Source: Candidatus Fermentibacter danicus | Lineage (GTDB): Bacteria; Fermentibacterota; Fermentibacteria; Fermentibacterales; Fermentibacteraceae | Reading direction: 5' to 3' | NCBI GenBank assembly: GCA_001618605.1 | Contig: LKHC01000110.1 | Span: 79,585 to 129,137 of the forward strand | DNA length: 49,553 nt | Notes under the pieces: model-generated | The model's database searches: none | What the model was told of the DNA's origin: nothing | What the model saw: only the letters and a program-made list of their open reading frames with translations | Position numbers and translations under genes: made by a program | In this document: one piece after another, positions 1 through 9,492 of the stretch | Position numbering within the stretch: position 1 is the first letter of the stretch | Layout: each line of letters starts with the position of its first letter

Positions 1-1262
1 CTGACGGCCAGGTAGATCACCGCACCTCCCACGATCACGGAGACGACTGTCGCGATGGCTGCTCCCAGGCCGCCCAGGACGGGGATCAGCATCGCGTTGA
101 GCCCGACGTTGAGGATGGCCGAGGCAGTGACGGAGTGCAGAGAGTACTCGGGTTTTCCGAGCCCGCTTGCCGTCGATGAGAAGAGGCTGCCGAGGGGCTT
201 GAACAGGTTGAGCAGGGCCAGCACCATCACGACAGGCCAGCCCTCGTCGTACCTGCCTCCGAACAGGAGATGCAGAATCTGCCGCGGAAACACGGCGAAG
301 ACGGCGATGAACGGGAGCTGGATCACTTCGACTATGGCAATGCCCTGCCAGGTTCTGGCCATCACTCCGCGGGTCCTGCCGGTACTCTGCATGCGGGAGG
401 CCAGCGGCAGGAGGACGATGTTGGCGGCCTGGTTCAGGCTCGTCACGAACATCGTGAGGCTTCGCGCCACGCCGTAGACAGCGACCTCCCCGGGAGCCAG
501 CTTTCCGAGCATGAGGATGTCCGTCGAGGAATAGACGTATGACGCGAGGAAGCTGCCGAGGGTGAAGACCGAGAACTTCCATACGGTTGCGAGGGCTTCC
601 TTCGTGACCCGTGCGCCGCTCTCGAAGAACTTCCCGCCCCCCCGGACCAGGAACGCCAGGCATACCACGTTCGAGGCGGATTGGGCCAGGAAGAGCGGAT
701 GAGGGCTGTCGAGCCTTCCCTTCAGCAGAAGCCAGGCGAGGATGGCTACCCGCACCGCGAATCCGGCCACGTCGCCCCGCATGACCGTCCCGGTCCTCTG
801 CCCCGCTATCAGGTAGTTCCTCGGTATGGCGCAGGCGCCTTCGGTGAGTACGAGGAGGGCGAGGACGGACGGCAGCCCTTCCAGGGGGATGCCGTCGTAG
901 AAGTCCTGCAGGAGCCCGCCGCCCGCAAGAAGCGCACCCGCCCCCACGATGGTGAGGAAGATGGAGAGGGCCGAGGCCGAGTTGACCGTCTCCCCCCTCC
1001 GGGGGCCGGCCGCCTCCGAGGCGAATTTCATGAGAGCCTGCATGACGAAGCCGCCGCCCATGATCACGGCAAGGATCTCGATGGTCTTCCCGAGCGAGAA
1101 GGCCGCGTAGGCCTCGGTGGGGAGTACTCTCGCCGCGAGAAGGGTGATGACTCCCCACAGGGCGTTGGTGCTCTGGCTGACGAGCGCCGGGAGACCGACA
1201 GCCATCAGCCTGTCCTTCGAGGCGAGGATCTCCCTGATCAGCGGGGAATGAGGCTGTTTCAG
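1..1262 (-). CDS. Polysaccharide flippase (Wzx/MATE-like), C-terminus beyond window
   Basis: Integral membrane protein of the polysaccharide biosynthesis/flippase type, likely moving lipid-linked sugar units across the inner membrane. The reading frame stays open to position 1, so the C-terminus is missing; about 420 codons are visible. Successive hydrophobic segments begin near MAVGLPALVSQSTNALWG, the usual first helix of Wzx proteins. The first ATG is at 1205, but the frame is open upstream to a CTG at 1262 that overlaps the TGA of the Wzz-like gene by 4 bp (CTGA). Starting there gives a natural-looking N-terminus (MKQPHSPLIREILASKDRL). I use the CTG because this overlap type recurs throughout the operon. 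It is the second flippase of the operon; the other is at 11365-12774. Confidence 0.75.
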   Translation of the reverse strand, partial: MKQPHSPLIREILASKDRLMAVGLPALVSQSTNALWGVITLLAARVLPTEAYAAFSLGKTIEILAVIMGGGFVMQALMKFASEAAGPRRGETVNSASALSIFLTIVGAGALLAGGGLLQDFYDGIPLEGLPSVLALLVLTEGACAIPRNYLIAGQRTGTVMRGDVAGFAVRVAILAWLLLKGRLDSPHPLFLAQSASNVVCLAFLVRGGGKFFESGARVTKEALATVWKFSVFTLGSFLASYVYSSTDILMLGKLAPGEVAVYGVARSLTMFVTSLNQAANIVLLPLASRMQSTGRTRGVMARTWQGIAIVEVIQLPFIAVFAVFPRQILHLLFGGRYDEGWPVVMVLALLNLFKPLGSLFSSTASGLGKPEYSLHSVTASAILNVGLNAMLIPVLGGLGAAIATVVSVIVGGAVIYLAV

Positions 1263-2479
1263 CGTCTGAAGCGCGCGGGTATCTGCCCCCGCAGGGCGGT
1301 CTTGAGGCGCCCGCCGAAATCGGACACCGAAGGATCTCTGGCGAGCCTTCTGAAGTAGGCCAGCAGGGTCAGCCAGAGGCAGCCCAGAACGAAGGCCGCC
1401 ATTGTGATGCCGAGAACCATGAGCGTCCTGCGGGGAAACGCGCGCTGCTTGGGAGCGACGGGCGGCTGGATGATCTCCAGGGTCGGGCTCTCGCGCGCCT
1501 CTTCGATGCGAAGGGTCTCGAGCTGCTGCGTCAGCATCATCACGATCGTAGTCTTCATCTGGACCGCGAGATAGAGGTTCTCGTAGATCCTCATGTCCGC
1601 TGGCAGGCTGTCCATCGGGGGGAATACGCTCAGGCTGTCGCCCGGACCGAGGCGGCTGGCCAGGTCGCGCTCGAGAGAGCCGATCCTGGCGGCCAGCTCA
1701 CGCGCGGCGGGGCTGCTCGACGACAGCGTGGCGGCGGTTCCCGACAGCTCGGACCTCGCCAGCAGAAGCTCGGCCTCCACCTGGCTCATGGCCTGGATCA
1801 TGGCTGCGCCCTGCTCCTCGGGGAGGATCAGCCCGCTCTCGGTGCGGAAGCGCTGGAGCCTGTCCTGCGCGGCCGAGAGGGAGTCCACGGCCATCGCGAG
1901 CAACTGTTCCGCCTCGATCCTGGCTCTGCGTGAGCGGCTCGTGACCAGGACGGAGAGATCCTCGTCGGCGAACCGCAGGATGTCGGAAACCATCGCAGCG
2001 GCTTCCTCGCGCGTCTCTCCCATGGCCGTCACCACGAAGAGCCCCTCGTTCGTCAGGGTTGTCCCCACCCGCTTGTAGAGCTTCTTCAGGGCGTCGTCCA
2101 TCGTCTTCAGGTGCCAGCGGTTCATCAGGTCGTACCGGATCACGATCCTCTCCATCACGGAGCGCGACGAGAGGACGGCCTCCACCACGTTGATGTCCGC
2201 CCCCGAGGGAGTTCCCATCTCCATCGGGAGGCTGGAGGCGAGGTCTCCTAGAGAGCCCAGCGCGCCCGGAAGAAGCCCGGTCAGGGCGGCGAGCCCGCCC
2301 GTCGAGGATGCTCCCGGCACTGCTGCAACCGCTGTCGCGAGGTATCTCGGCTTGACCACGAGGGTGTAGATCGATGCGGCGACTGCGACGACGGAGCAGA
2401 AGACCGCGAGCTTCCTGAGGCTTCCGGCGATCAGGAGCAGGGCATCGCCTGCGAGTCCGTCGAGACGAGTGTCTTCCAT
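1259..2479 (-). CDS. Wzz-like polysaccharide chain-length/co-polymerase protein
   Basis: 406 residues with the Wzz topology: an N-terminal membrane helix at about residues 22-42, a long periplasmic part rich in helix- and coiled-coil-forming sequence (roughly 160-330), and a second membrane helix at about 353-377 preceded by a proline-rich segment (PPVAPKQRAFPRR). No Walker A tyrosine-kinase domain follows the second helix, so it is a kinase-less type. Such proteins set glycan chain length and work with an outer-membrane export protein; the neighbouring SLBB protein (2487-3659) is the obvious partner and ends 7 bp upstream. ATG start at 2479. Confidence 0.82.
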   Translation of the reverse strand: MEDTRLDGLAGDALLLIAGSLRKLAVFCSVVAVAASIYTLVVKPRYLATAVAAVPGASSTGGLAALTGLLPGALGSLGDLASSLPMEMGTPSGADINVVEAVLSSRSVMERIVIRYDLMNRWHLKTMDDALKKLYKRVGTTLTNEGLFVVTAMGETREEAAAMVSDILRFADEDLSVLVTSRSRRARIEAEQLLAMAVDSLSAAQDRLQRFRTESGLILPEEQGAAMIQAMSQVEAELLLARSELSGTAATLSSSSPAARELAARIGSLERDLASRLGPGDSLSVFPPMDSLPADMRIYENLYLAVQMKTTIVMMLTQQLETLRIEEARESPTLEIIQPPVAPKQRAFPRRTLMVLGITMAAFVLGCLWLTLLAYFRRLARDPSVSDFGGRLKTALRGQIPARFRR

Positions 2480-2486
2480 ATCTCCG

Positions 2487-3659
2487 TCATTTGTTGAGGT
2501 TGTACAGGATGGCGCCGGCGCTCACCAGCGCGCCCAGTATCGTGAACATGCTGGTGTGACGGCTCGCCCACGAGTAGGGAACCTGGATGATGTCGCCCGG
2601 GGCGGGGACGGCGGCCGAGGCTTCCGATCCCCTGGCGACCGTCTCGCCGTTCCTTATCAGACTGATGCCTCCGGTGCTGGAGTTTTCCACCAGTCCGCCA
2701 GCGAGGTTCACATAATCGACAGTCCGGAGCCCCGCCGTCCACCTGACCGCCGAAGGGACGGCCACGGCCCCGGCCACCGTCACGGAAGCCCGGGCCTGAG
2801 CGAGGAAGAGCGTGTCGCCGGGCGATACGGTCATGGACACGAGGCCGCCGTCGCTCCAGATCGGCAGAAGCACGCCCTCGTCCATCAGCCCCGACCGGCC
2901 CGGATCGAAGTCCGCACCGACGCCTCCCGTCATGGCCAGGAAGTCGGGCAGGGACATGGGCCCGTCCACCTCCCAGGCGGTGACCGATGACGAGAGGGGC
3001 GTGATCGAAGAGGAGTCGACCGCGGTACCCACTATGAAGACCGGATTCCTGCAGGTCTCGAAGACCACGGTGGATCCGCCCGTCAGGAGGGGGTCCGAGG
3101 CGGGCTCGTGCGTCCACGGGTCGAGCCTGAGATCGAATCTGAGAGAGTCGGAATCCGTGTACATCCATCCGGTCCTCGAGCAGGCCGTCGCGGCGCCGGC
3201 CGCGAGGAGCAGGTCGGACACGCTCTGAAGGGCGTACATGGGATAAATGCCGGGCGAGGATACCGCGCCAGAGGCTCGCACCCGCACGATACGGGGGATG
3301 GAGAGGGCCATCCCGACCCTGATCCCCGGGTAGTAGGACCTGGTGAGACGGGCGAGTTCCAGTTCGGCCTGCCCTATGGTGAGACCCAGAACCTCGATCC
3401 GTCCGATGCCCGACACGCTCAGCATCCCGTCGCTCGAAACCGTGCAGATCGTCTGTGGGAAGAGCCCCGAGGCGAGAGCGGCGGGAGTGGCCCCTCCCTC
3501 CACCGTCACTTCGAGAACATCCCCCGGACCGAGAACGTATTCGTCCCTGTCGGCGGGTTCGAATGCGACCGGGATGGAGACGGCCTGCCCGGCGGAAGGG
3601 ATCTGTACGACGGGCCGGTCGGCTGTCGCCGAAAGGATCAGAAGCAGGATCAGAGACAT
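2487..3659 (-). CDS. Polysaccharide export protein with SLBB domains (Wza-like)
   Basis: 390 residues. A hydrophobic N-terminus ([14 protein letters not shown]) may be a short signal sequence. It is followed by a Poly_export domain around residues 30-110 ([16 protein letters not shown]) and beta-grasp SLBB repeats around [14 protein letters not shown] and [14 protein letters not shown] final GDIIQVP segment leads into a C-terminal membrane helix ([18 protein letters not shown]). Such proteins form the periplasmic/outer-membrane conduit for capsule or exopolysaccharide. The C-terminal helix agrees with Wza-type proteins, which span the outer membrane with helices. The start at 3659 is chosen because the upstream part of the frame is antisense-like sequence over the epimerase gene. 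It overlaps the UXS gene by 10 bp. No lipobox was seen. Confidence 0.85.
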   Translation of the reverse strand: MSLILLLILSATADRPVVQIPSAGQAVSIPVAFEPADRDEYVLGPGDVLEVTVEGGATPAALASGLFPQTICTVSSDGMLSVSGIGRIEVLGLTIGQAELELARLTRSYYPGIRVGMALSIPRIVRVRASGAVSSPGIYPMYALQSVSDLLLAAGAATACSRTGWMYTDSDSLRFDLRLDPWTHEPASDPLLTGGSTVVFETCRNPVFIVGTAVDSSSITPLSSSVTAWEVDGPMSLPDFLAMTGGVGADFDPGRSGLMDEGVLLPIWSDGGLVSMTVSPGDTLFLAQARASVTVAGAVAVPSAVRWTAGLRTVDYVNLAGGLVENSSTGGISLIRNGETVARGSEASAAVPAPGDIIQVPYSWASRHTSMFTILGALVSAGAILYNLNK

Positions 3660-4585
3660 AGCTTCTCCCGGAAATATGAGATCGTGTGCCCCAGGCCCTC
3701 CTCGAGGGAGACGCGGGGCTCCCAGCCGAGCCTGGTTCTCGCGTGGGAGATGTCGGGCCTCCTGACCTTGGGATCGTCCACGGGAAGAGGCTGGAATACT
3801 ATTCTGCCCCCTCCGCCGATCATGGACAGCATCGTTTCCGCAAATTCGAGCACCGTCATCTCCTCGGGATTGCCGATGTTGACCGGGCCTGGATCGTCGC
3901 TCCATGCAAGCCTCAGAAGCCCCTCCACCGTGTCCGAGACGTAGCAGAAGCTCCTTGTCTGGCTGCCGTCGCCGAAGACGGTGAGATCCTCGCCCCGGAG
4001 GGCCTGGCAGATGAACGCCGGGACCACCCGTCCGTCCTCCGCCCTCATCCTGGGCCCGTAGGTGTTGAAGATGCGGGCGACCCTGACCACGAGCCCGTGG
4101 TAGCGCATGTAGGCGAACGCCAGAGCCTCCGCGAAGCGCTTCGCCTCGTCGTAGACACCGCGGGGACCCACCGGGTTCACGTTCCCCCAGTAGTCCTCGG
4201 GCTGGGGATGGACGAGGGGATCGCCGTAGACTTCGCTCGTAGAGGCGAGCAGGAAGCCCGCCTTCTTCTCCAGGGCGAGGCCGAGGGCCTTGTGCGTGCC
4301 TAGCGCGCCGACCTTGAGCGTCTGGATGGGATAGGTGAGGTAGTCGAGAGGGCTGGCCGGCGAGGCGAGGTGGAAGATGAAGTCGAGCCCGCCGCTGACG
4401 AAGATGTACTCGGTCACGTCGTGATGGATGAAGTGGAAGCGGGGATTGCCGGCCAGGTGCGCTATGTTGTCGGTGCTGCCCGTGATCAGGTTGTCCAGAG
4501 CGACCACGTCGTGGCCCTCTTCGATGAGCCTGTCGCAGAGATGGCTGCCTATGAAGCCGGCCCCGCCCGTCACGAGGATTCTCAC
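3650..4585 (-). CDS. uxs: UDP-glucuronate decarboxylase (UDP-xylose synthase)
   Basis: 311-residue extended short-chain dehydrogenase that converts UDP-glucuronate to UDP-xylose with bound NAD+. Visible signatures are the N-terminal nucleotide-binding [10 protein letters not shown], the STSEVYGDP motif, catalytic YDEAK (YxxxK), and the UXS-typical stretches [23 protein letters not shown] and [10 protein letters not shown]. Length is as expected for soluble bacterial UXS. The start is the GTG at 4585, which overlaps the rmlB stop by 4 bp (GTGA); the frame further upstream is not coding. It supplies a pentose donor for the glycan made by this operon. No UDP-glucose dehydrogenase is present here to make its substrate. 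Confidence 0.9.
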   Translation of the reverse strand: MRILVTGGAGFIGSHLCDRLIEEGHDVVALDNLITGSTDNIAHLAGNPRFHFIHHDVTEYIFVSGGLDFIFHLASPASPLDYLTYPIQTLKVGALGTHKALGLALEKKAGFLLASTSEVYGDPLVHPQPEDYWGNVNPVGPRGVYDEAKRFAEALAFAYMRYHGLVVRVARIFNTYGPRMRAEDGRVVPAFICQALRGEDLTVFGDGSQTRSFCYVSDTVEGLLRLAWSDDPGPVNIGNPEEMTVLEFAETMLSMIGGGGRIVFQPLPVDDPKVRRPDISHARTRLGWEPRVSLEEGLGHTISYFREKLCL

Positions 4586-5616
4586 AGGTCGGCCTCCACC
4601 GATTTTCCGGCCGCCAGCCTGTCCGCGTACATGGCCATGTAGTACTCCCGGAAGCGGCCGCTCTTGATCTCCTCCCACCAGGCGCGGTTCGACCGGTACC
4701 ACTCGACCGTGCGCGCCATGCCCTCCTCGAAACGGATGGAAGGGGACCAGCCGAGATCGAAGGATATCCTGGAGATGTCGAGGGCGTAGCGCCTGTCGTG
4801 CCCGGGCCTGTCGTCGATCATCCGGACGAGGGACCGGTCGGCGCCCGTCAGTTCGAGGATCGTTCCCGTGACCTCGAGGTTGGTGTGCTCCTCCCCCGCC
4901 CCGATGTTGTAGATGCGCCCCGGAGTCGCGCGTTCCACGACGGCAAGCAGCGCCCTGCAGTGGTCTTCGACGTAAAGCCAGTCCCTCCGGTTCAGCCCGT
5001 CGCCGTACAGTGGCAGTGGAAGGCCCTCGAAGCAGTTGGTCACGAACAGAGGCACCAGCTTCTCGGGGTACTGATAGGGTCCATAGTTGTTGGATGCGCG
5101 GGTGACGACGACCGGCACGCCCCAGGTGTGGAAGAAGCTCATCGCGAGGAGCTCCCCTCCGGCCTTGGAGGCGGAGTACGGGCTGCGGGGCGCCAGAGGA
5201 TCGTCCTCGGAGGATCTTCCCGTCTCCACGCTGCCGTACACCTCGTCGGTGGAGATCTGGAGGAAGAGCCTGCCGCCCGATGCGCGGAAGGCTTCGAGAA
5301 GCGTCCTGACCCCTTCCACGTCGGTTCTCACGAAGGCCGCCGGATCGTCTATGGATCTGTCCACGTGGGTCTCGGCCGCGAAGTTGACCACCACATCGCA
5401 TCCGTCGACGGCGGAGCCCGAGGCGGCGGGGTCGCAGATGTCGCCGACCCTGAACTCCAGCCTCCCGGAAGACTCGAGGTCGGCCAGATTGTCGCGTCTG
5501 CCTGCGTAGGTGAGCTTGTCCAGAACCCGGATGCTCCATCCCGGGCGCTCCGAAGCGAGCATCCTCACGAAGTTGCTGCCTATGAAGCCGGCTCCCCCGG
5601 TGACCAGGATCCTCAT
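4582..5616 (-). CDS. rmlB: dTDP-glucose 4,6-dehydratase
   Basis: 344 residues, normal length for RmlB. It converts dTDP-glucose to dTDP-4-keto-6-deoxyglucose. Signatures are [12 protein letters not shown] for NAD binding, LDKLTYAG after the second strand, the STDEVYGS motif with the catalytic acid residues, YSASK (YxxxK) and the [15 protein letters not shown] segment typical of RmlB. The ATG at 5616 overlaps the rmlA stop by 4 bp (ATGA). RmlC and RmlD are not in the window, so this intermediate may feed a sugar other than L-rhamnose, or the remaining genes lie elsewhere. Confidence 0.93.
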   Translation of the reverse strand: MRILVTGGAGFIGSNFVRMLASERPGWSIRVLDKLTYAGRRDNLADLESSGRLEFRVGDICDPAASGSAVDGCDVVVNFAAETHVDRSIDDPAAFVRTDVEGVRTLLEAFRASGGRLFLQISTDEVYGSVETGRSSEDDPLAPRSPYSASKAGGELLAMSFFHTWGVPVVVTRASNNYGPYQYPEKLVPLFVTNCFEGLPLPLYGDGLNRRDWLYVEDHCRALLAVVERATPGRIYNIGAGEEHTNLEVTGTILELTGADRSLVRMIDDRPGHDRRYALDISRISFDLGWSPSIRFEEGMARTVEWYRSNRAWWEEIKSGRFREYYMAMYADRLAAGKSVEADL

Positions 5617-6362
5617 TCGACCCGCCTTTCCGACGAAGCGCGCCTCACCATGCCGGCCACCTTCATGTTGGCTTCGAGATAGCCGTCTATGCTCGATCCC
5701 GCGTCGCTCCACCAGCCCTCGAGGATGTCCGCCTGCAGGAGCCCCCGTTCGAGATAGGCGTTGTTGAGGTCAGTCACCTCCAGCTCCCCCCTGTCCGAGG
5801 GTTCGAGCCGGGATATGAAGTCGAAGGCGAATTCATCGTACATGTAGACGCCTATCACGGCGTAGTTGCTGCGGGGCACGGCGGGCTTCTCCTGGATCGA
5901 GACGACCCTGCTCCCGTCGAGTTCGGCCACTCCGTAGTCCCTGGGGTTGGGAACCTCCTTCAGCAGTATTCTGGCGCCCCCGGGCTGGCGCTCGAAGGCT
6001 TCCACGTGCTTCCTGATGGATCCCTCCAGGACGTTGTCACCCAGTATGACCACGAACCTGTCGCCTCCGACGAACGCGCGGGTCAGGCCTATGGCCTCCG
6101 CGATGCCGCCCTCCCTCACCTGGTATGCGTAGTTGAGTATCCTGAGGCCGAACTGGGAGCCGTCGCCGAGGAGCCTCAGGAAGTCTCCCGCGCTGTTGCC
6201 GCCGGTGACGATCATCACTTCGGAGATCCCCGCGGAGACGAGCGTCTGGATCGGATAGAAGATCATGGGCTTGTCGTAGAGGGGGAGCAGATGCTTGTTC
6301 GTGATGTTCGTGAGCGGCCGGAGCCTGGTGCCCAGCCCTCCGGCGAGAATGACGCCCTTCAT
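5613..6362 (-). CDS. rmlA: Glucose-1-phosphate thymidylyltransferase, short form
   Basis: 249 residues. It joins glucose-1-phosphate and dTTP to dTDP-glucose, the substrate of the following rmlB. The N-terminal signature [11 protein letters not shown] with the downstream K of [10 protein letters not shown] is the nucleotidyltransferase active site; LGDNVLEG and the EKP of IQEKPAVP match the sugar-binding region. It is shorter than the roughly 290-residue enterobacterial enzyme and lacks its C-terminal oligomerisation part, like the short archaeal and bacterial RmlA forms. Start is ATG 6362 with a GGGAGG ribosome-binding site 5-6 bases upstream; an ATG 24 bases earlier is possible but less well placed. 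Confidence 0.9.
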   Translation of the reverse strand: MKGVILAGGLGTRLRPLTNITNKHLLPLYDKPMIFYPIQTLVSAGISEVMIVTGGNSAGDFLRLLGDGSQFGLRILNYAYQVREGGIAEAIGLTRAFVGGDRFVVILGDNVLEGSIRKHVEAFERQPGGARILLKEVPNPRDYGVAELDGSRVVSIQEKPAVPRSNYAVIGVYMYDEFAFDFISRLEPSDRGELEVTDLNNAYLERGLLQADILEGWWSDAGSSIDGYLEANMKVAGMVRRASSERRVE

Positions 6363-6375
6363 GCCGCCTCCCTGC

Positions 6376-8538
6376 CTACCGGACAAGGGCGAGGCCGGTC
6401 AGGGCCTCGAATCCGTCCTGGATGATCTGGACAACATAGATTCCGCTCGGCGCGGGTCTCCCGTCCATGTCGGCGCCGTTCCATGCGATGCCGTCCCTGT
6501 CCGGCGCCGCGAACTCATAAACAAGCGAGCCTGTCAGGTCAAACACGCGGATCTCGGTGGGGATGTCCTCGAGGCCGGCTACGCCCAGAACCTCTCCGTC
6601 TCCGGGATGGAACGGATTGGGATATAGCGTCGCCGAACCGCCGTCCCCGGAGAGGCCCCCGCCCAGATCGACGGTCCACATGCCGTGATCAGTACCGATG
6701 TAGAGGATGCCCCTGTCCCTGTCGCAGGCGAGATCCTTGATCACGGTCGAGAGTATCGGGCAGTTCAGCGTGTTGTACTCCTCCAGACGCCCGTTCGGGA
6801 GGATTCTGAACAGGGCCTTGTCGGTGGCCGCCCAGACGGCTCCCGCGTTGTCCTCGACCAGGGCGCTCACGGCGCCGTCGACCCCCGCCACCTCGGAGGC
6901 CGTCGACGCTCCGGGTTCGACGAGCCCGAGCCCGGAGGAGGTTCCGGCATAGAGGCGTCCCGTCCGGGTGAGGACGAGGGCGGTGATCTCGTCGGAGGGG
7001 AGCCCGTCGGAAGAGTTCATGACTTTCGATACTTCCTGCTGACCGGGCCCTACCCTGGTCAGACCCGAGGCAGTGCCCACCCAGGCGCTGCCGTCCGGGA
7101 GTCCGAAGACGGCCTGGACCGCGCCGGAGGGGAGGCCACCCGCGGCGGTCCAGGAGGTCCACCGGGCGGTCTCTGCATTTCCGGGTTCCCAGACGAGCCG
7201 GGTGACTCCGGAGGCCTCCTCCGAGGCGACCTGTATCTGGCCGAACCAGGTCTGCCCGCCCGCGGCCCTGTGGATGGCGAGGATCCGGTTGCTCAGAAGA
7301 CCGCTGTTCGTGATGTCGAAGGCTATCACCTCGTCGTCGGCCGTATCGGGGGTGCCGGCGTTGGACAGCCAGGCGGCGCCGCAGGCGTAGGGCGCGATGA
7401 ACACCGATCCGTCGGCCTGCGTTTCGCTGGCGAAGACCTGGTGCTCCCCGGGAAGAACCGAGGTGTACGAGATCCAGGTGCCGTCCAGGAGGACCGCTGC
7501 GCCGATGTTCTCGGTGGTTATCCAGCATGTCCCCCCGTCATCCAGAGAGACCGAGTGGACGGAACACGAGGGGATGCCCAGCGGGGTCGTGACTCTGTAC
7601 CATCCGCCCCACCGGACGCCGACGCCCATTCCCATGTCGTCCACGTCCAGTTCGCAGGTGAGACCCGCGTAGACGAGGCCTCCGGGGCCGAAGGCGACGG
7701 CCTTCACGTCCTGGCCGCCCCAGACGCTCTTGTAGGACCACACGCCGCCCTCGCGGACGACCGACAACCACCCCGAACCGACCGCGAGGCTGGTTCCGTC
7801 GGAGGCTATGCAGAAGGCCTTCTCGAACGGGAAAGATGCGTCCTTCGTCCAGGCCGCGCCGCCCGGCGGAAGGAAGAAGAGTCCATCCTCGGCGGCCGCC
7901 CAGAGAGTGTCGGAGCACCATGCCAGCTCGTTCAGCTTCTTGCCGTCCATTTCGGGGAAGCCGACCCACGAGGAGGGGCTTCCGGGGTATCCATCCGCCC
8001 TGAGCATCGCGATCCCCGACTCTGTTCCCACGAAAAGCCCCGAGTCCGATGAGATCAGACTGGTTACATTGTCGTCCGGAAGGCCCCTGCCGGTGTTGAG
8101 TTCGGTCCAGGTCTGGAAGTAGCCGTACTCCATGATCGAGAGTCCCTCGGTCGTCCCGGCGAAGATCGAGGAATCGGGGAGGATGGCCCTGATCCTCTGG
8201 GCGATCGGCAGGCCCTCGAGCTGACCGAAGTGGACCCTGTGCCCGTCGGGCCGGTACATGTCTATCCCGCCGCCCCAGGTACCCACCCAGATCGATCCGT
8301 CCGGCGAAGAGGCGAGGCAGCGGCAGTTGGCGTGACCGAGATCGCCGGGATAGACCCAGCTCGAATCCCAGCGGATCGCTCCTTCGTCGACAACCGTGCC
8401 GAAGATCACCCCTCCGGTGGTGGCGCACACGAGTTCACCGCCCCTGGGGAGTATGTCGGCGATGCTCCCGGTATGCGGATGCAGGAGCCATCCTGACGAG
8501 GGGATGGCAGAGACGGCGACCAACAGCCCGAGAATCAT
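6376..8538 (-). CDS. Two-propeller surface protein with T9SS/FlgD-type C-terminal domain (PorZ-like)
   Basis: 720 residues. Short hydrophobic N-terminus (MILGLLVAVSA) consistent with a signal peptide. Residues of about 25-630 consist of repeated propeller blades of the two-component-regulator-propeller type (for example SSPDGSIWVGTWGGG, GLPDDNVTSLI, GLPSDEITALV, DNAGAVWAATDKALF). The last 80-90 residues form a FlgD-Ig/T9SS type A sorting-like domain: YPNPFHPGDG, IRVFDLTGSLVYEF, WNGADMDGRPAPSGIYVVQI. Length and order match PorZ, which has two propellers plus a C-terminal sandwich. ATG 8538 overlaps the reductase stop by 4 bp, so it is translated within the polysaccharide operon. There is no histidine kinase part, so it is not a two-component regulator. 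The PorZ assignment is inferred from architecture and context. Confidence 0.7.
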   Translation of the reverse strand: MILGLLVAVSAIPSSGWLLHPHTGSIADILPRGGELVCATTGGVIFGTVVDEGAIRWDSSWVYPGDLGHANCRCLASSPDGSIWVGTWGGGIDMYRPDGHRVHFGQLEGLPIAQRIRAILPDSSIFAGTTEGLSIMEYGYFQTWTELNTGRGLPDDNVTSLISSDSGLFVGTESGIAMLRADGYPGSPSSWVGFPEMDGKKLNELAWCSDTLWAAAEDGLFFLPPGGAAWTKDASFPFEKAFCIASDGTSLAVGSGWLSVVREGGVWSYKSVWGGQDVKAVAFGPGGLVYAGLTCELDVDDMGMGVGVRWGGWYRVTTPLGIPSCSVHSVSLDDGGTCWITTENIGAAVLLDGTWISYTSVLPGEHQVFASETQADGSVFIAPYACGAAWLSNAGTPDTADDEVIAFDITNSGLLSNRILAIHRAAGGQTWFGQIQVASEEASGVTRLVWEPGNAETARWTSWTAAGGLPSGAVQAVFGLPDGSAWVGTASGLTRVGPGQQEVSKVMNSSDGLPSDEITALVLTRTGRLYAGTSSGLGLVEPGASTASEVAGVDGAVSALVEDNAGAVWAATDKALFRILPNGRLEEYNTLNCPILSTVIKDLACDRDRGILYIGTDHGMWTVDLGGGLSGDGGSATLYPNPFHPGDGEVLGVAGLEDIPTEIRVFDLTGSLVYEFAAPDRDGIAWNGADMDGRPAPSGIYVVQIIQDGFEALTGLALVR

Positions 8539-9488
8539 ATCCTGTCCTCCCACCATCCCAGAAGGATGCGCAGCCCCTCCTCGAAGGTGTATCTCCGCCT
8601 CCAGCCCAGGGACGTGAGCCGGGAGGCATCCCCGATCTGGACGGACACGTCGTTGTTCCTGAGCAGAGAGTCGTCGGGCGTAGCGGACACGGAAACACCC
8701 GCCATCGTCCGTAACGTCTCGAATGCCTCCGCCATGGAGCGGCCCTCTCCGCTGCACACATTATAAGCCATCCCGCTCATGCCCTTCGACAGGAGTACGG
8801 CGTATGCCTCCACGACGTCTCCGATGAACGTGTAGTCTCTCACCGCCGAGAGGTTTCCTACCGTGACCGACTCCGCGCCGCTCCTCCGTGCCTCCAGGAG
8901 CTTCCTGCAGAAGGAGGGAAACGCGAAATGGGCGGCCTGCCACGGCCCGAAGTGTGGGAAGGGCCTTGCTATGACGATGTCGAGACCATGCGATCTGCGG
9001 TACTGTTGCGCCGCGGTCTCGGCGGCGGCCTTGCTGCCGCCGTAGGGGCTTCCGGGAGCGAGGGCGGCCGTTTCGGGAATCCGGCCCCGGGACGACGATC
9101 CGTAGACGTCGGAGGAACTCGCCATGACCAGTCTCGCACCGGGGCAGGAGCGCGCCATCCATTCGAGGACGGCTGCGGTCCCGGAGGTGTTGGCGGTGTA
9201 GATCCCGGCGGCATCCAGCCCCGAATGAGCCACGGACGAAGCGCCCGCGAGATGTACCACGTATCTGATCTCCGGACCGAGCGCCGCGGGGACTTCTCCG
9301 TCCGGCAGCCTCCAGGGGAGGCGGACGACGCCGGGAGGGGCGACGAAGTCCGCGGTCAGATCGGTTCCGAAGTCTCCCTCGCCCATCTCGAGCTGGTACA
9401 TCAGATGGCGCCCTACGAATCCGCCCGCCCCCGTGACGAGGATCGGGCCGTCCTCGAGAACCGTTCCGCTCGACAGAATCCTGGCCAT
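8535..9488 (-). CDS. rmd: GDP-4-keto-6-deoxy-D-mannose reductase (probable)
   Basis: 317-residue extended SDR protein. NAD(P)-binding GAGGFVGRHL, SSSDVYG and catalytic YGGSK (YxxxK) are visible. The stretches VVHLAGASSVAHS, ARPFPHFGPWQ, VGNLSAVRDYTFIGDVVEAY and YNVCSGEG are those of GDP-6-deoxy-D-mannose reductases (RMD), including the 'vGNLsavRDf' hallmark. The enzyme reduces the product of Gmd to GDP-D-rhamnose; a Gmd gene lies at 41545-42543. Start ATG 9488 is followed by a 24-residue linker before the Rossmann fold, somewhat longer than usual. Weak GGTGA ribosome-binding site. Stop lies 4 bp from the murB stop region. Confidence 0.8.
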   Translation of the reverse strand: MARILSSGTVLEDGPILVTGAGGFVGRHLMYQLEMGEGDFGTDLTADFVAPPGVVRLPWRLPDGEVPAALGPEIRYVVHLAGASSVAHSGLDAAGIYTANTSGTAAVLEWMARSCPGARLVMASSSDVYGSSSRGRIPETAALAPGSPYGGSKAAAETAAQQYRRSHGLDIVIARPFPHFGPWQAAHFAFPSFCRKLLEARRSGAESVTVGNLSAVRDYTFIGDVVEAYAVLLSKGMSGMAYNVCSGEGRSMAEAFETLRTMAGVSVSATPDDSLLRNNDVSVQIGDASRLTSLGWRRRYTFEEGLRILLGWWEDRI

Positions 9489-9492
9489 CGAC

